40,302 bases of DNA, taken from an uncultured Clostridia bacterium (lineage in GTDB: Bacteria > Bacillota > Clostridia > Oscillospirales > Ruminococcaceae). The translations under genes were made by a program, and so were the position numbers. Positions within the stretch are counted from its first letter, which is position 1. Each line of letters begins with the position of its first letter. Under the pieces are notes generated by a model, which was given only the letters and a program-made list of their open reading frames with translations, ran no database searches and was not told the DNA's origin. The DNA lies in assembly GCA_947625915.1 (NCBI GenBank), contig CANQPX010000002.1, positions 1 to 40,302 of the forward strand, written 5' to 3'. Below are positions 14,937 through 22,110 of this stretch, piece by piece.

Positions 14937-16184
14937 CTATTCCTCCATACTATCTATTGCCTGTTTAAAATCGGCAATTATATCCTCCGCATCTTCAATG
15001 CCGATGCTTATCCGTATCAGATCGTCATAAACGCCTGCGGCTTCCCTTTGCGGCAGATCCGAATGTGCATATATCGTACTTGACGGGTGTATAACAAGTG
15101 TTCTGACATCGCCGATATTGGTAGCATTTACTGCATATTGCAGACGGTTTATGAGACGGAACGCTTTCTCCTTGCTGCCTGTGCGGATCGTCAGTATCGC
15201 GCCGCCTTTGCCGCCGAACTGCTGTTTTACAAGCGGATAATAGGGACTTGTTTCAAGAGCGGGGTAATTCACTTTTACCCGTCCGTCCTTTTCAAGGAAT
15301 TGCGCCAGTTTTAGCGCATTGCTGCAAAGGCGTTCCATTCTTAATCCAAGAGTTTCCATGCCCACTAAATTCATAAAGGCATTCATGGGGGATAAACACG
15401 CTCCCATATTGCGCCACAGTCCGTTTCTCAGCTTTGCAAGATAAGCAAATTTTCCATATTTCTTATATTCCGCAAAGCCCCTGTAACGCGTTTCGTCCCA
15501 GTGAAAGCTGCCGTTGTCTATGATAACGCCGCTGATGGAATTGCCGCCGCCGTTGATATATTTTGAAGAAGAATGGACAATGATGTCCGCCCCAAGATCA
15601 AATGCATTGACAAGATAGGGCGTTGCTGTGGTGCAGTCGGCAATGAACGGGATATTACGGCTGTGGAGCAGGTTCGTGACCTTTCGTATATCCACAACAT
15701 CAAGCGCAGGATTGCCGATGATCTCGCCGAAAACAGCTTTTGTCCTGTCGGTTATGAGCGGTCCAAGTGCTTCCGTGGTGATATGTTCCGCAAATTTTGT
15801 CTTTATGCCGAAAGCTTCCAGATCTCTGAAAAGATCTATTGTGCCGCCGAACAGACCCGCTCCTGCAATTATCTCATCACCGCTTTCCAGAACATTCAGA
15901 AGTGCGGCTGTGACTGCCGCCATACCCGATGAACAGGCAACAGCACCGATTCCTTTTTCTATGTATGCCATCTTTTTTTCAAAAGAATCCACAGTGGGGT
16001 TGCCGATACGCGAATAAGCAAATCCGCCCGCCTGATTATTGAAAACTTTTTCAAGCTGTTCCGCCGAACCGTGTTCAAAGGCACTTACCTGATAGATGGG
16101 TGTAAGTGTTGAGCCGAAGGGTTCATTTTCCTTGGGGCGTTCGGGGCGGGGCGGACGATGCAGCAGTGCCGTGTTGAATTTCAT
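14937..16184 (-). CDS. metY: O-acetylhomoserine sulfhydrylase (MetY-like)
   Basis: A PLP enzyme of the Cys/Met metabolism family, 415 residues. It shows YSRIGNPTVDSFEKKMAYIE, SSGMAAVTAALLN, the PLP lysine Lys208 in HSSSKYINGGG, and LVIHPSSTIYAHSDLPQREAAGV near the C-terminus, the last typical of O-acetylhomoserine aminocarboxypropyltransferase. It should make homocysteine from O-acetylhomoserine, with sulfur from free sulfide or from the thiocarboxylated carrier encoded downstream. It is the first of twelve genes. The ATG at 16184 has AGAAGAG 8 nt upstream; another ATG at 16190 is possible. Confidence 0.92.
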   Translation of the reverse strand: MKFNTALLHRPPRPERPKENEPFGSTLTPIYQVSAFEHGSAEQLEKVFNNQAGGFAYSRIGNPTVDSFEKKMAYIEKGIGAVACSSGMAAVTAALLNVLESGDEIIAGAGLFGGTIDLFRDLEAFGIKTKFAEHITTEALGPLITDRTKAVFGEIIGNPALDVVDIRKVTNLLHSRNIPFIADCTTATPYLVNAFDLGADIIVHSSSKYINGGGNSISGVIIDNGSFHWDETRYRGFAEYKKYGKFAYLAKLRNGLWRNMGACLSPMNAFMNLVGMETLGLRMERLCSNALKLAQFLEKDGRVKVNYPALETSPYYPLVKQQFGGKGGAILTIRTGSKEKAFRLINRLQYAVNATNIGDVRTLVIHPSSTIYAHSDLPQREAAGVYDDLIRISIGIEDAEDIIADFKQAIDSMEE

Positions 16185-16226
16185 TCCCATCACTCTTCTT
16201 TCCGATTTCCGAATCACAATAAAAAT

Positions 16227-16255
16227 AGTTTACCACTCTTTTCATAGCAAGTCAA
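16227..16255 (-). promoter_or_regulatory. Promoter of the metY-cysN operon
   Basis: Minus strand TTGACT (16250-16255), 17-bp spacer, TAAACT (16227-16232), about 43 bp before the metY start. The -35 box lies inside the shared operator motif. No other promoter is evident down to cysN, where all gaps are at most about 20 bp. Confidence 0.72.
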
Positions 16256-16271
16256 TAGGTTATGTATGTTT
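16254..16271 (-). promoter_or_regulatory. Putative Rrf2 operator, copy 2 (metY)
   Basis: Minus strand AAACATACATAACCTATT. It matches the copies before the rrf2 and cysP genes at 13 invariant of 18 positions (AAACAnAnnnAACCTAnT) and overlaps the -35 box of the metY promoter, a repressor-like position. Confidence 0.65.
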
Positions 16272-16330
16272 TCTATGTTTTGCACAGTTATCATTAAAAG
16301 AAAAATCATCAAGTTGTACGCTCTGACCAA

Positions 16331-16359
16331 TTGACAAGACGGAATATCAAGCGTATAAT
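16331..16359 (+). promoter_or_regulatory. Promoter of the Rrf2 regulator gene
   Basis: Full consensus: TTGACA (16331-16336), 17-bp spacer, TATAAT (16354-16359). Confidence 0.85.
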
Positions 16360-16361
16360 TT

Positions 16362-16379
16362 AAACATATTAAACCTATT
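16362..16379 (+). promoter_or_regulatory. Putative Rrf2 operator, copy 1 (autoregulation)
   Basis: AAACATATTAAACCTATT begins 2 bp after the -10 box and covers the expected transcription start. Same motif as at the metY and cysP promoters. Confidence 0.65.
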
Positions 16380-16408
16380 AACATGATATGAAATAAGGAG
16401 GGAAATCA

Positions 16409-16807
16409 GTGAGGATCACATCAAAGTCGGATTGTGCATTAAAAATTCTGGTAGATCTTGCCGAGCATCGCGAAAGCGGGTATATTTCACTGGCGGATAT
16501 TTCAAAGAGAATGAATATATCTAAAAAATATCTTGAACAGATCGTTCCCATGCTGACAAAAAGCGGTCTTATTCAGGCAAACAGAGGGAGCAGGGGAGGA
16601 TATGTGCTGAACGTTCCGCCGGAACGCTGCACTCTGATAGATATTCTGAAAGCAACGGAGGGAAACTTTTCCTCCACAGATGAAAATGATGACGATCTGC
16701 AATTTGTATGGCAGGATATGGAGAAAGCCATTGAAAAAGCCATAGGCGACATCAATTTGCAGTACATTATAGAACGCAGAAATCAAAGTTATACTTATTA
16801 CATTTAA
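16409..16807 (+). CDS. Rrf2-family transcriptional regulator (CymR-like)
   Basis: A 132-residue winged-helix regulator. It has the Rrf2 N-terminus (MRITSKSDCALKILVDLAEH), helix-turn-helix YISLADISKRMNISKKYLEQIVPMLTKSGLI, the wing RGSRGGYVL, and ILKATEG. The three-cysteine cluster of IscR/NsrR-type members is absent, so it is probably not an Fe-S sensor; this is like CymR, the cysteine-metabolism repressor of Bacilli that senses through CysK. It lies divergent from the sulfate-reduction operon and ahead of the sulfate-import operon. The start is a GTG with AAGGAGGG 6 nt upstream. Control of the three promoters carrying the shared 18-nt motif is inferred. Confidence 0.88.
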   Translation: MRITSKSDCALKILVDLAEHRESGYISLADISKRMNISKKYLEQIVPMLTKSGLIQANRGSRGGYVLNVPPERCTLIDILKATEGNFSSTDENDDDLQFVWQDMEKAIEKAIGDINLQYIIERRNQSYTYYI

Positions 16808-16814
16808 CTTAAAA

Positions 16815-16829
16815 GCAGGCTGAGCCTGC
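16815..16829 (+). terminator. Weak terminator-like hairpin after the Rrf2 gene
   Basis: GCAGGC/GCCTGC stem of 6 bp with a 3-nt loop, 7 bp after the stop. No proper T run follows (only TTTACTTTG and TTTTT further on), so termination is uncertain. Between here and 17040 I see only short A/T-rich dyads (GATTAAAT 16860 / ATTTAATC 16904). Confidence 0.35.
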
Positions 16830-17042
16830 ACGCTTTCAGGCTTTACTTTGTGATTTTTCGATTAAATATACCGTGCATTAAGTAAAGCTATATCTGAAAA
16901 AGCATTTAATCCGTAAAGATAAGCGTTACTGCAACAACTCCACTCTCAACTCTTTGTTATGATATAGTCTTGCAATATTTCCTAAAAAATACAGTAAAAA
17001 TATATGAAAACTATGCAATATCCCGAAATTCATAAGGTCCTA

Positions 17043-17071
17043 TTGACAAATGCGGTTTACGGTGATATGAT
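17043..17071 (+). promoter_or_regulatory. Promoter of the cysP-hemL operon
   Basis: TTGACA (17043-17048), 17-bp spacer, TATGAT (17066-17071). CCTATTGAC around the -35 repeats part of the operator motif as found at the metY -35, so a second, weaker site is possible there. Expected start near 17078, giving a 5' leader of about 160 nt. Confidence 0.82.
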
Positions 17072-17074
17072 ATA

Positions 17075-17092
17075 AAACACAGTAAACCTACT
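17075..17092 (+). promoter_or_regulatory. Putative Rrf2 operator, copy 3 (cysP)
   Basis: AAACACAGTAAACCTACT begins 3 bp after the -10 box, the same geometry as copy 1. It covers the expected transcription start. Confidence 0.65.
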
Positions 17093-17121
17093 TGTTTTAT
17101 AAGTATTAGAGGTGATGACAA

Positions 17122-17202
17122 ATGCATCGTTCCATTTTTGACTCCGCAGGAGGACTGATCCGATGCTGTGACTTCATTTTTCATTCGATAAATACAAGAT
17201 AA
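17122..17202 (+). CDS. Leader peptide with tandem cysteine codons
   Basis: A 26-codon ORF in the cysP leader, preceded by AGAGGTG with a 7-nt spacer, reading MHRSIFDSAGGLIRCC and then DFIFHSINTR, ending with TAA. The tandem TGC TGT codons are at 17164-17169. The next bases (17169-17179) are complementary to the cysP ribosome binding site region (17221-17231). The arrangement suggests that slow decoding of Cys codons controls cysP translation; polycysteine leader ORFs that act as cysteine attenuators are known from mycobacterial sulfur operons. It is too short to be judged by homology. Confidence 0.6.
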   Translation: MHRSIFDSAGGLIRCCDFIFHSINTR

Positions 17203-17231
17203 ATGCAAAATATTAAAATGAAATGAGGTCA
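17169..17231 (+). promoter_or_regulatory. Hairpin able to mask the cysP ribosome binding site
   Basis: TGACTTCATTT (17169-17179) pairs with AAATGAGGTCA (17221-17231) over 11 bp with one G-U pair; the second arm contains GAGG (17225-17228), the cysP ribosome binding site. The first arm begins at the last base of the second Cys codon of the leader ORF, so a ribosome stalled there would cover it. A competing 8-bp pairing (17173-17180 with 17215-17222) would leave GAGG free. The loop is long (41 nt), which lowers stability. Confidence 0.5.
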
Positions 17232-17236
17232 TTCAA

Positions 17237-18268
17237 ATGAAAAAAATAATATCTTCCGTGCTCGCTCTTTCCCTTGCCGCTGCCGCACTGCTTACCGGCT
17301 GCGGAAATTCCGATAATTCGGCTGACGCGGACAGTTCGGAAAAAGTAACCATAACCAATGTTTCTTACGATCCTACCCGTGAACTTTATGCAGCTTATAA
17401 CGAGATCTTTGCAGCACACTGGAAAGAACTCAAAGGACAGGACGTTGAAGTTACACAGTCCCACGGCGGTTCTGGCAAACAGGCTCTTGAAGTTGCCAAC
17501 GGTCTTGAAGCAGATGTTGTAACACTTGCGCTGGAATATGACGTCAATGCCGTCCGTGATGCAGGACTCATCGAGGACGGTTGGGTAAGTGAATTTGACA
17601 AGGACAGTTCGCCGTATACTTCTACCATCGTTTTCCTTGTCCGCAAGGGCAATCCCAAGGATATTCACGATTGGGACGATATTGTCAAAGAGGGCGTGGG
17701 AATTATAACGCCGAACCCCAAAACATCGGGCGGCGCAAGGTGGAATTATCTTGCGGCATGGGCATTTGCACAAAGACAGTTCGGCGATGATGAAGAACAG
17801 ATCAAAGACTTTATGAAAAAGCTGTTTGCAAATGTTCTTGTTCTGGATTCGGGCGCAAGAGGTGCAACTACCACATTTGTAGAAAACGGTCAGGGCGACG
17901 TGCTGCTTGCTTGGGAAAATGAAGCTTTCCTTTCCATACAGGATCACCCCGATGAATATGAGATCATCACACCGAGCATAAGTATTCTTGCGCAGCCGTC
18001 TGTAGCCGTTGTGGACAGTGTTGTTGATGAAAGAGGTACCAGAGAAGTCGCTACGGAATATCTGAGTTACCTGTATTCCGACGAAGCACAGCGTCTTGCG
18101 GGAGAAAATTATTATCGTCCGTCAACCCCCGATATACTGAATGAATTTTCTGATACTTTCGATCTTGACCTTGATCTTGTCACAATTGCGGATTTTGGCG
18201 GTTGGGACGAAGCGCAGGAAAAGCATTTTGCCGACGGCGGTATTTTCGATCAGATCTACGAGGAGTAA
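17237..18268 (+). CDS. cysP: Sulfate ABC transporter substrate-binding lipoprotein
   Basis: A 343-residue lipoprotein (lipobox LLTGC, Cys22) that should capture sulfate or thiosulfate outside the membrane. Family marks: VSYDPTRELYAAYN near the mature N-terminus, QSHGGSGKQA, EADVVTLALEYDV, and NPKTSGGARWNYLAAWAFA, the sulfate-binding signature of Sbp/CysP. It is first in an operon with the two permeases and the ATPase. Its GAGG ribosome binding site, 8 nt before the ATG, can be paired with the leader (see the hairpin entry). Sulfate versus thiosulfate preference cannot be decided from sequence. Confidence 0.93.
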   Translation: MKKIISSVLALSLAAAALLTGCGNSDNSADADSSEKVTITNVSYDPTRELYAAYNEIFAAHWKELKGQDVEVTQSHGGSGKQALEVANGLEADVVTLALEYDVNAVRDAGLIEDGWVSEFDKDSSPYTSTIVFLVRKGNPKDIHDWDDIVKEGVGIITPNPKTSGGARWNYLAAWAFAQRQFGDDEEQIKDFMKKLFANVLVLDSGARGATTTFVENGQGDVLLAWENEAFLSIQDHPDEYEIITPSISILAQPSVAVVDSVVDERGTREVATEYLSYLYSDEAQRLAGENYYRPSTPDILNEFSDTFDLDLDLVTIADFGGWDEAQEKHFADGGIFDQIYEE

Positions 18269-18282
18269 GGAGTAAACACGCG

Positions 18283-19110
18283 ATGAAACGATCGGGAAAA
18301 AGAGTGATACCCGGATTTGGTCTTTCAATGGGAGTCACGCTGACAATGGTAAGTCTTATTGTTATAATACCGCTGGCGTCTCTTGTGGTCTTTTCCGCAA
18401 AGTTAAGCCCTGCGGATATATGGGCGACTATCACAAGGGAACGTGTGCTTGCGAGCTTTGAAGTGAGTTTCCTGACGGCGCTTATTGCTTCGCTTATAAA
18501 TGCCGTTATGTGTGTGATACTTGCATGGGTGCTCGTGAGATATGATTTCCCTTTGAAAAGGCTGCTTGACGGGCTTATCGAACTTCCCTTTGCGATGCCT
18601 ACCGCCGTGGCAGGCATCGCCCTTACTTCGCTTACCTCGGATAAAGGTCTGATAGGTCAATTTTTTGCAAAGTTCGGGATAAAGATAGCTTATACAAGAA
18701 TAGGCATCACGGTCGCCTTGGTTTTTATCGGGATCCCCTTTGTGGTGCGCGCCGTACAGCCTGTGCTTGAAAAACTGGATCCTGCCTATGAAGAAGCCGC
18801 AGGTTCCATGGGAGCGTCGGGAGCGGCTATATTCAGGCGCATTATCCTGCCGGAGATACTTCCTGCGGCGACAACAGGCACAGGTCTGGCATTCGGCAGA
18901 TGTCTCGGCGAATACGGCAGCGTTGTATTTATTGCAGGAAATAAACCCTTTGAAACGGAGATAACTCCCTTGATAATCATGTCTGAATTGCAGGAATATG
19001 ACTATGCAAGCGCTTCGGCGATCGCACTTGTGATACTTTTGGCAGCATTCCTCATTCTGTTTCTTGTAAATCTTGTACAGTCAAGAAACAGTAAGATCCT
19101 CGGAAGGTAG
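18283..19110 (+). CDS. cysT: Sulfate ABC transporter permease CysT
   Basis: A 275-residue inner-membrane permease with about six membrane segments and the permease loop EEAAGSMGASGAAIFRRIILPEI that contacts CysA. PFAMPTAVAGIALTSLTSDKGLIG is typical of CysT (also called CysU). The ATG at 18283 has AAGGAG 10 nt upstream; a longer in-frame reading from 18202 would overlap cysP and is rejected. It is 14 bp after cysP and 10 bp before cysW. Confidence 0.92.
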   Translation: MKRSGKRVIPGFGLSMGVTLTMVSLIVIIPLASLVVFSAKLSPADIWATITRERVLASFEVSFLTALIASLINAVMCVILAWVLVRYDFPLKRLLDGLIELPFAMPTAVAGIALTSLTSDKGLIGQFFAKFGIKIAYTRIGITVALVFIGIPFVVRAVQPVLEKLDPAYEEAAGSMGASGAAIFRRIILPEILPAATTGTGLAFGRCLGEYGSVVFIAGNKPFETEITPLIIMSELQEYDYASASAIALVILLAAFLILFLVNLVQSRNSKILGR

Positions 19111-19120
19111 GCGTTCCAAT

Positions 19121-19948
19121 ATGAAAAGATCGGAGAATGGCATAATAAACCGGCTGCTCATCGGCATAAGTTTTTTGTTTATCATTGTAATGCTCGTGCT
19201 GCCGCTTATAACCGTCATTACGGAAGCCTTCCGAAACGGTTGGGCTGCCTATAAAGAAGCAGTGACAGATGAATATACCGTAAAAGCTACTCTGCTCACA
19301 CTGGAAGCAACATTTTTTGCCGTCCTTTTCAATACTGTTTTCGGGCTTTTTGCCGCTTGGGCTATAACAAAATTCCGTTTCCGCGGCAAAAAGATACTTA
19401 CCACGCTGATAGACATTCCCGTTACGGTATCTCCTATAATAGCAGGTCTGATATTTGTGCTGACTTTCGGCAGGCAGAGCGCTATTTACCCGCTGTTAAA
19501 AAAACTGGATATCGACATAGTGTTTGCAGTTCCGGGAATAGTGCTTGCTACCATATTTGTAACATTCCCCTTTATCTCCCGTGAACTGATACCCGTTCTT
19601 GAAGCGCAAGGCACGGACGAGGAAGAAGCGGCGGCGCTTATGGGAGAAAAGTGGTTCGGGATATTCCGTAAGATCACTTTCCCGCATATCAAATGGGCAT
19701 TTCTGTACGGCATAGTACTTTGCACCGCAAGAGCTATGGGAGAATTCGGCGCAGTCTCGGTACTTTCAGGACATCTTCGCGGAAAGACCAATACACTTCC
19801 GCTCCATGTGGAGATACTTTTCAATGAATTTAAGTATGTACCGGCATTTGCGGTGTCATCTATCCTTGTGATGATCGCTGTGGTGATACTGGTCATCAGG
19901 AGCGTTATCGAATATATCGGAAAGAGGAACAGTGAAGATGTACGTTGA
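19121..19948 (+). CDS. cysW: Sulfate ABC transporter permease CysW
   Basis: A 275-residue membrane permease, partner of CysT. It shows LIDIPVTVSPIIAGLIFVLTFG, the ATPase-contact loop EEEAAALMGEKWFGIFRKITFPHI and ARAMGEFGAVSVLSGHLRGKTNTLPLHVEILFNEF, the last strongly CysW-like. The ATG at 19121 is used; the GGAAGG upstream is somewhat distant. Its end overlaps the cysA start by 11 nt. Confidence 0.92.
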   Translation: MKRSENGIINRLLIGISFLFIIVMLVLPLITVITEAFRNGWAAYKEAVTDEYTVKATLLTLEATFFAVLFNTVFGLFAAWAITKFRFRGKKILTTLIDIPVTVSPIIAGLIFVLTFGRQSAIYPLLKKLDIDIVFAVPGIVLATIFVTFPFISRELIPVLEAQGTDEEEAAALMGEKWFGIFRKITFPHIKWAFLYGIVLCTARAMGEFGAVSVLSGHLRGKTNTLPLHVEILFNEFKYVPAFAVSSILVMIAVVILVIRSVIEYIGKRNSEDVR

Positions 19949-20996
19949 ACTAAAAAATATAAATAAAAGTTTCGGTGATTTCAAAGCGTCGGATAACGTT
20001 AGCTTCGGCATAGAAAAGGGAAGCTTTATCGGACTGTTGGGTCCCAGCGGCAGCGGCAAGACTACCATACTCCGCATGATCGCAGGTCTTGAAACTCCCG
20101 ACAGCGGCGAGATAATTATTGACGGTAAAGTCGTCAATGACATTCACCCGAGCAAACGCGGCATAGGATTTGTATTCCAGAACTATGCGCTGTTCCGTTA
20201 TATGACCGTATATGATAATATTGCCTTTGGTCTGAAAGTCCAAAAAGCCGACAAAAAACAGATACAGGAACGTGTGACGGAACTCGTTGAACTTATCGGA
20301 CTGAAAGGACTTGAAAAACGTTATCCCAGTCAGCTTTCGGGCGGACAGCGCCAGAGAGTGGCTTTTGCAAGAGCCATTGCGCCTAATCCGCAGCTTTTGC
20401 TGCTTGATGAGCCTTTTGCCGCCATTGACGCAAAGGTAAGACAGGAACTGCGGACATGGCTCCGCGAGACGATCACAAAACTCGGCATTACAAGTATTTT
20501 TGTTACTCACGATCAGGACGAAGCCATAGAAGTTGCGGATAAGATCATAATCACGAACAAAGGCAGGATCGAACAGATCGGCACACCTATTGAAGTGTAC
20601 CGCGATCCGCAGACAGCATTTGCCGCTTCATTTTTCGGAAGAACATCATTCCTTACGGATTATCGGAAATTCAAGAGTTTTGACGATATGGAAAATGTGG
20701 AGCAAGCCATCGTTCGCCCCGAGTTCGTCAAGGTCGCAAAGTCGGACGAGAATATAGTATATCGCGCGTCGGCGTCGGAGGGCGTTGTTTTGCAGACAGC
20801 GTTCCGCGGAAATACCACAGAACTGACTATCGATGTGAACGGAAGTACTATCTATGCTCACCGCGGCTTGAATTCTCCCGAGATCAGAGTCGGAGAAAAG
20901 GTAAATGTATTTTTGTACCGCATATTTGTCACATCTGAAAACAAAGCATACTTGCTTGAAAACAAAACGCTTCACGATAATTCTGTAGTTATCTGA
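19938..20996 (+). CDS. cysA: Sulfate ABC transporter ATP-binding protein CysA
   Basis: A 352-residue ATPase that drives sulfate import. Walker A GPSGSGKTT, Q-loop FQNYALF, signature LSGGQRQRVAFARAI, Walker B LLLLDEPFAAID and the His switch THDQDEA are all present. The C-terminal 120 residues form a TOBE-like domain (EGVVLQTAFRGNTTELTIDVNG). The ATG at 19938 is chosen because GAGGA lies 9 nt upstream, whereas an in-frame GTG at 19932 has only a 3-nt spacer. hemA follows after 15 bp with no terminator, so import and siroheme genes are read together. Confidence 0.93.
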   Translation: MYVELKNINKSFGDFKASDNVSFGIEKGSFIGLLGPSGSGKTTILRMIAGLETPDSGEIIIDGKVVNDIHPSKRGIGFVFQNYALFRYMTVYDNIAFGLKVQKADKKQIQERVTELVELIGLKGLEKRYPSQLSGGQRQRVAFARAIAPNPQLLLLDEPFAAIDAKVRQELRTWLRETITKLGITSIFVTHDQDEAIEVADKIIITNKGRIEQIGTPIEVYRDPQTAFAASFFGRTSFLTDYRKFKSFDDMENVEQAIVRPEFVKVAKSDENIVYRASASEGVVLQTAFRGNTTELTIDVNGSTIYAHRGLNSPEIRVGEKVNVFLYRIFVTSENKAYLLENKTLHDNSVVI

Positions 20997-21011
20997 TCCG
21001 GAGAATTTACA

Positions 21012-22106
21012 ATGGACTGCATAAGTATAAATTATAAAAAAGCAAATGCACAGATCAGAGGGGCATTTGCTTTTTCCGCAGAAAAACAAAAACAGTTTTT
21101 ATACGATTTACGGGAAAAAAGTTCGGCATCGGCAGGTGTGATACTTTGCACCTGCAACAGAACGGAGCTTTATTTCTGCGGCGGAAAAGAAGAAAATATC
21201 CTCTCACTGCTTTCCCTGTATTCTGGGATAGATACCGAGACCATAAAACAGACCGCAATGTTTTTTTGCGGCGCAAAAGCAATATCTCATCTGTTTTGTG
21301 TTTGCTGTGGTGTGGATTCAATGGTCATCGGCGAGGACGAGATCCTCGGTCAGACAAAAAATGCTTATAAAAATTCCTGCGCATGGGGGAATTCCTGCCG
21401 CGAACTTAATGTGATATTCCAGTCGGCATTCGCCTGTGCAAAACAGATCAAAACAGAGACGGCACTTTCCAATGTTTCGGTATCTGCTGCAACTCTGACC
21501 GCCAATGCCGCTGCAAAAAGCGGCAGCAATATACTTATGGTAGGCGCATCGGGAAATATCGGGCGGATCATAGCCAAGGATCTTTTGTCACATAAAAATA
21601 TCAGCTTGACAATTACAGTGCGGGAACATTCTCCCGACAGTTATATTTTATCCGACAGCCGTGTAAGGACTGTACCGTATCGGGAAAGATACAAATATAT
21701 CGACGAAGCGGACTGTATCATCAGCACCACATCAAGTCCTCATTATATATTCACGCGTTCCGAAACGGAAAAGCATATACGCACTCCGAAAAACAGGCTG
21801 TTTATAGATCTTGCCGTACCGCATGATATTGACAGGGAAATTGCAGGACTGAAAAACATTTCTCTTATAGATATTGACCATTTCAGGAATATCGCCGCGG
21901 ATAATAATATCAAGAAAATGCACAGTGCGGAACTTGCAAAAAAGCTAATTGAAAAACAATGCGATGAGGTGCAGAAAACACTGGCACTGCAAAATTTTCT
22001 TGCCGAAAATAAGACCGCGGAAGATCGTGCTTTCTTGTATAAATTACGTCCTAACCTTTCTGCGGCGCAATTTGAAGCAGTGCTAAACGCGATAAAAAAG
22101 GAGTAA
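21012..22106 (+). CDS. hemA: Glutamyl-tRNA reductase
   Basis: A 364-residue enzyme that reduces glutamyl-tRNA to glutamate-1-semialdehyde, the first step of tetrapyrrole synthesis. The nucleophile Cys48 lies in CTCNRTELYF; GVDSMVIGEDEILGQTK is the substrate-binding stretch; the NADPH domain begins MVGASGNIGRIIAKDL near residue 178. The protein is shorter than most HemA (400-450), with a reduced C-terminal dimerisation helix, as in some clostridial forms. GGAGA lies upstream of the ATG. It opens the tetrapyrrole part of the operon. Confidence 0.93.
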   Translation: MDCISINYKKANAQIRGAFAFSAEKQKQFLYDLREKSSASAGVILCTCNRTELYFCGGKEENILSLLSLYSGIDTETIKQTAMFFCGAKAISHLFCVCCGVDSMVIGEDEILGQTKNAYKNSCAWGNSCRELNVIFQSAFACAKQIKTETALSNVSVSAATLTANAAAKSGSNILMVGASGNIGRIIAKDLLSHKNISLTITVREHSPDSYILSDSRVRTVPYRERYKYIDEADCIISTTSSPHYIFTRSETEKHIRTPKNRLFIDLAVPHDIDREIAGLKNISLIDIDHFRNIAADNNIKKMHSAELAKKLIEKQCDEVQKTLALQNFLAENKTAEDRAFLYKLRPNLSAAQFEAVLNAIKKE

Positions 22107-22110
22107 GGCT

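Noticed and set aside
16860-16911. GATTAAAT/ATTTAATC dyad between rrf2 and cysP
   Set aside because: Eight A/T-rich base pairs with a 36-nt loop are expected by chance in such DNA and fit no clear role.
16925-16960. ACTCTCAACTCTT, similar to the inverted-repeat ends near pilB
   Set aside because: Only about 13 bases resemble the element at 35166-35330, with no second end nearby; at most a remnant.
17130-17165. Short hairpin CTCC-GCA-GGAG inside the leader ORF as a transcription terminator
   Set aside because: Only four base pairs and no T run follows, so transcriptional attenuation is not supported here.
17011-17232. A 73-codon minus-strand frame opposite the cysP leader
   Set aside because: It lies antisense to a region already explained by promoter, operator, leader ORF and hairpin, and has no ribosome binding site.
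17213-17947. A 244-codon frame opposite cysP
   Set aside because: Antisense shadow; Cys-rich, low-complexity translation without start signals, while cysP is unambiguous.
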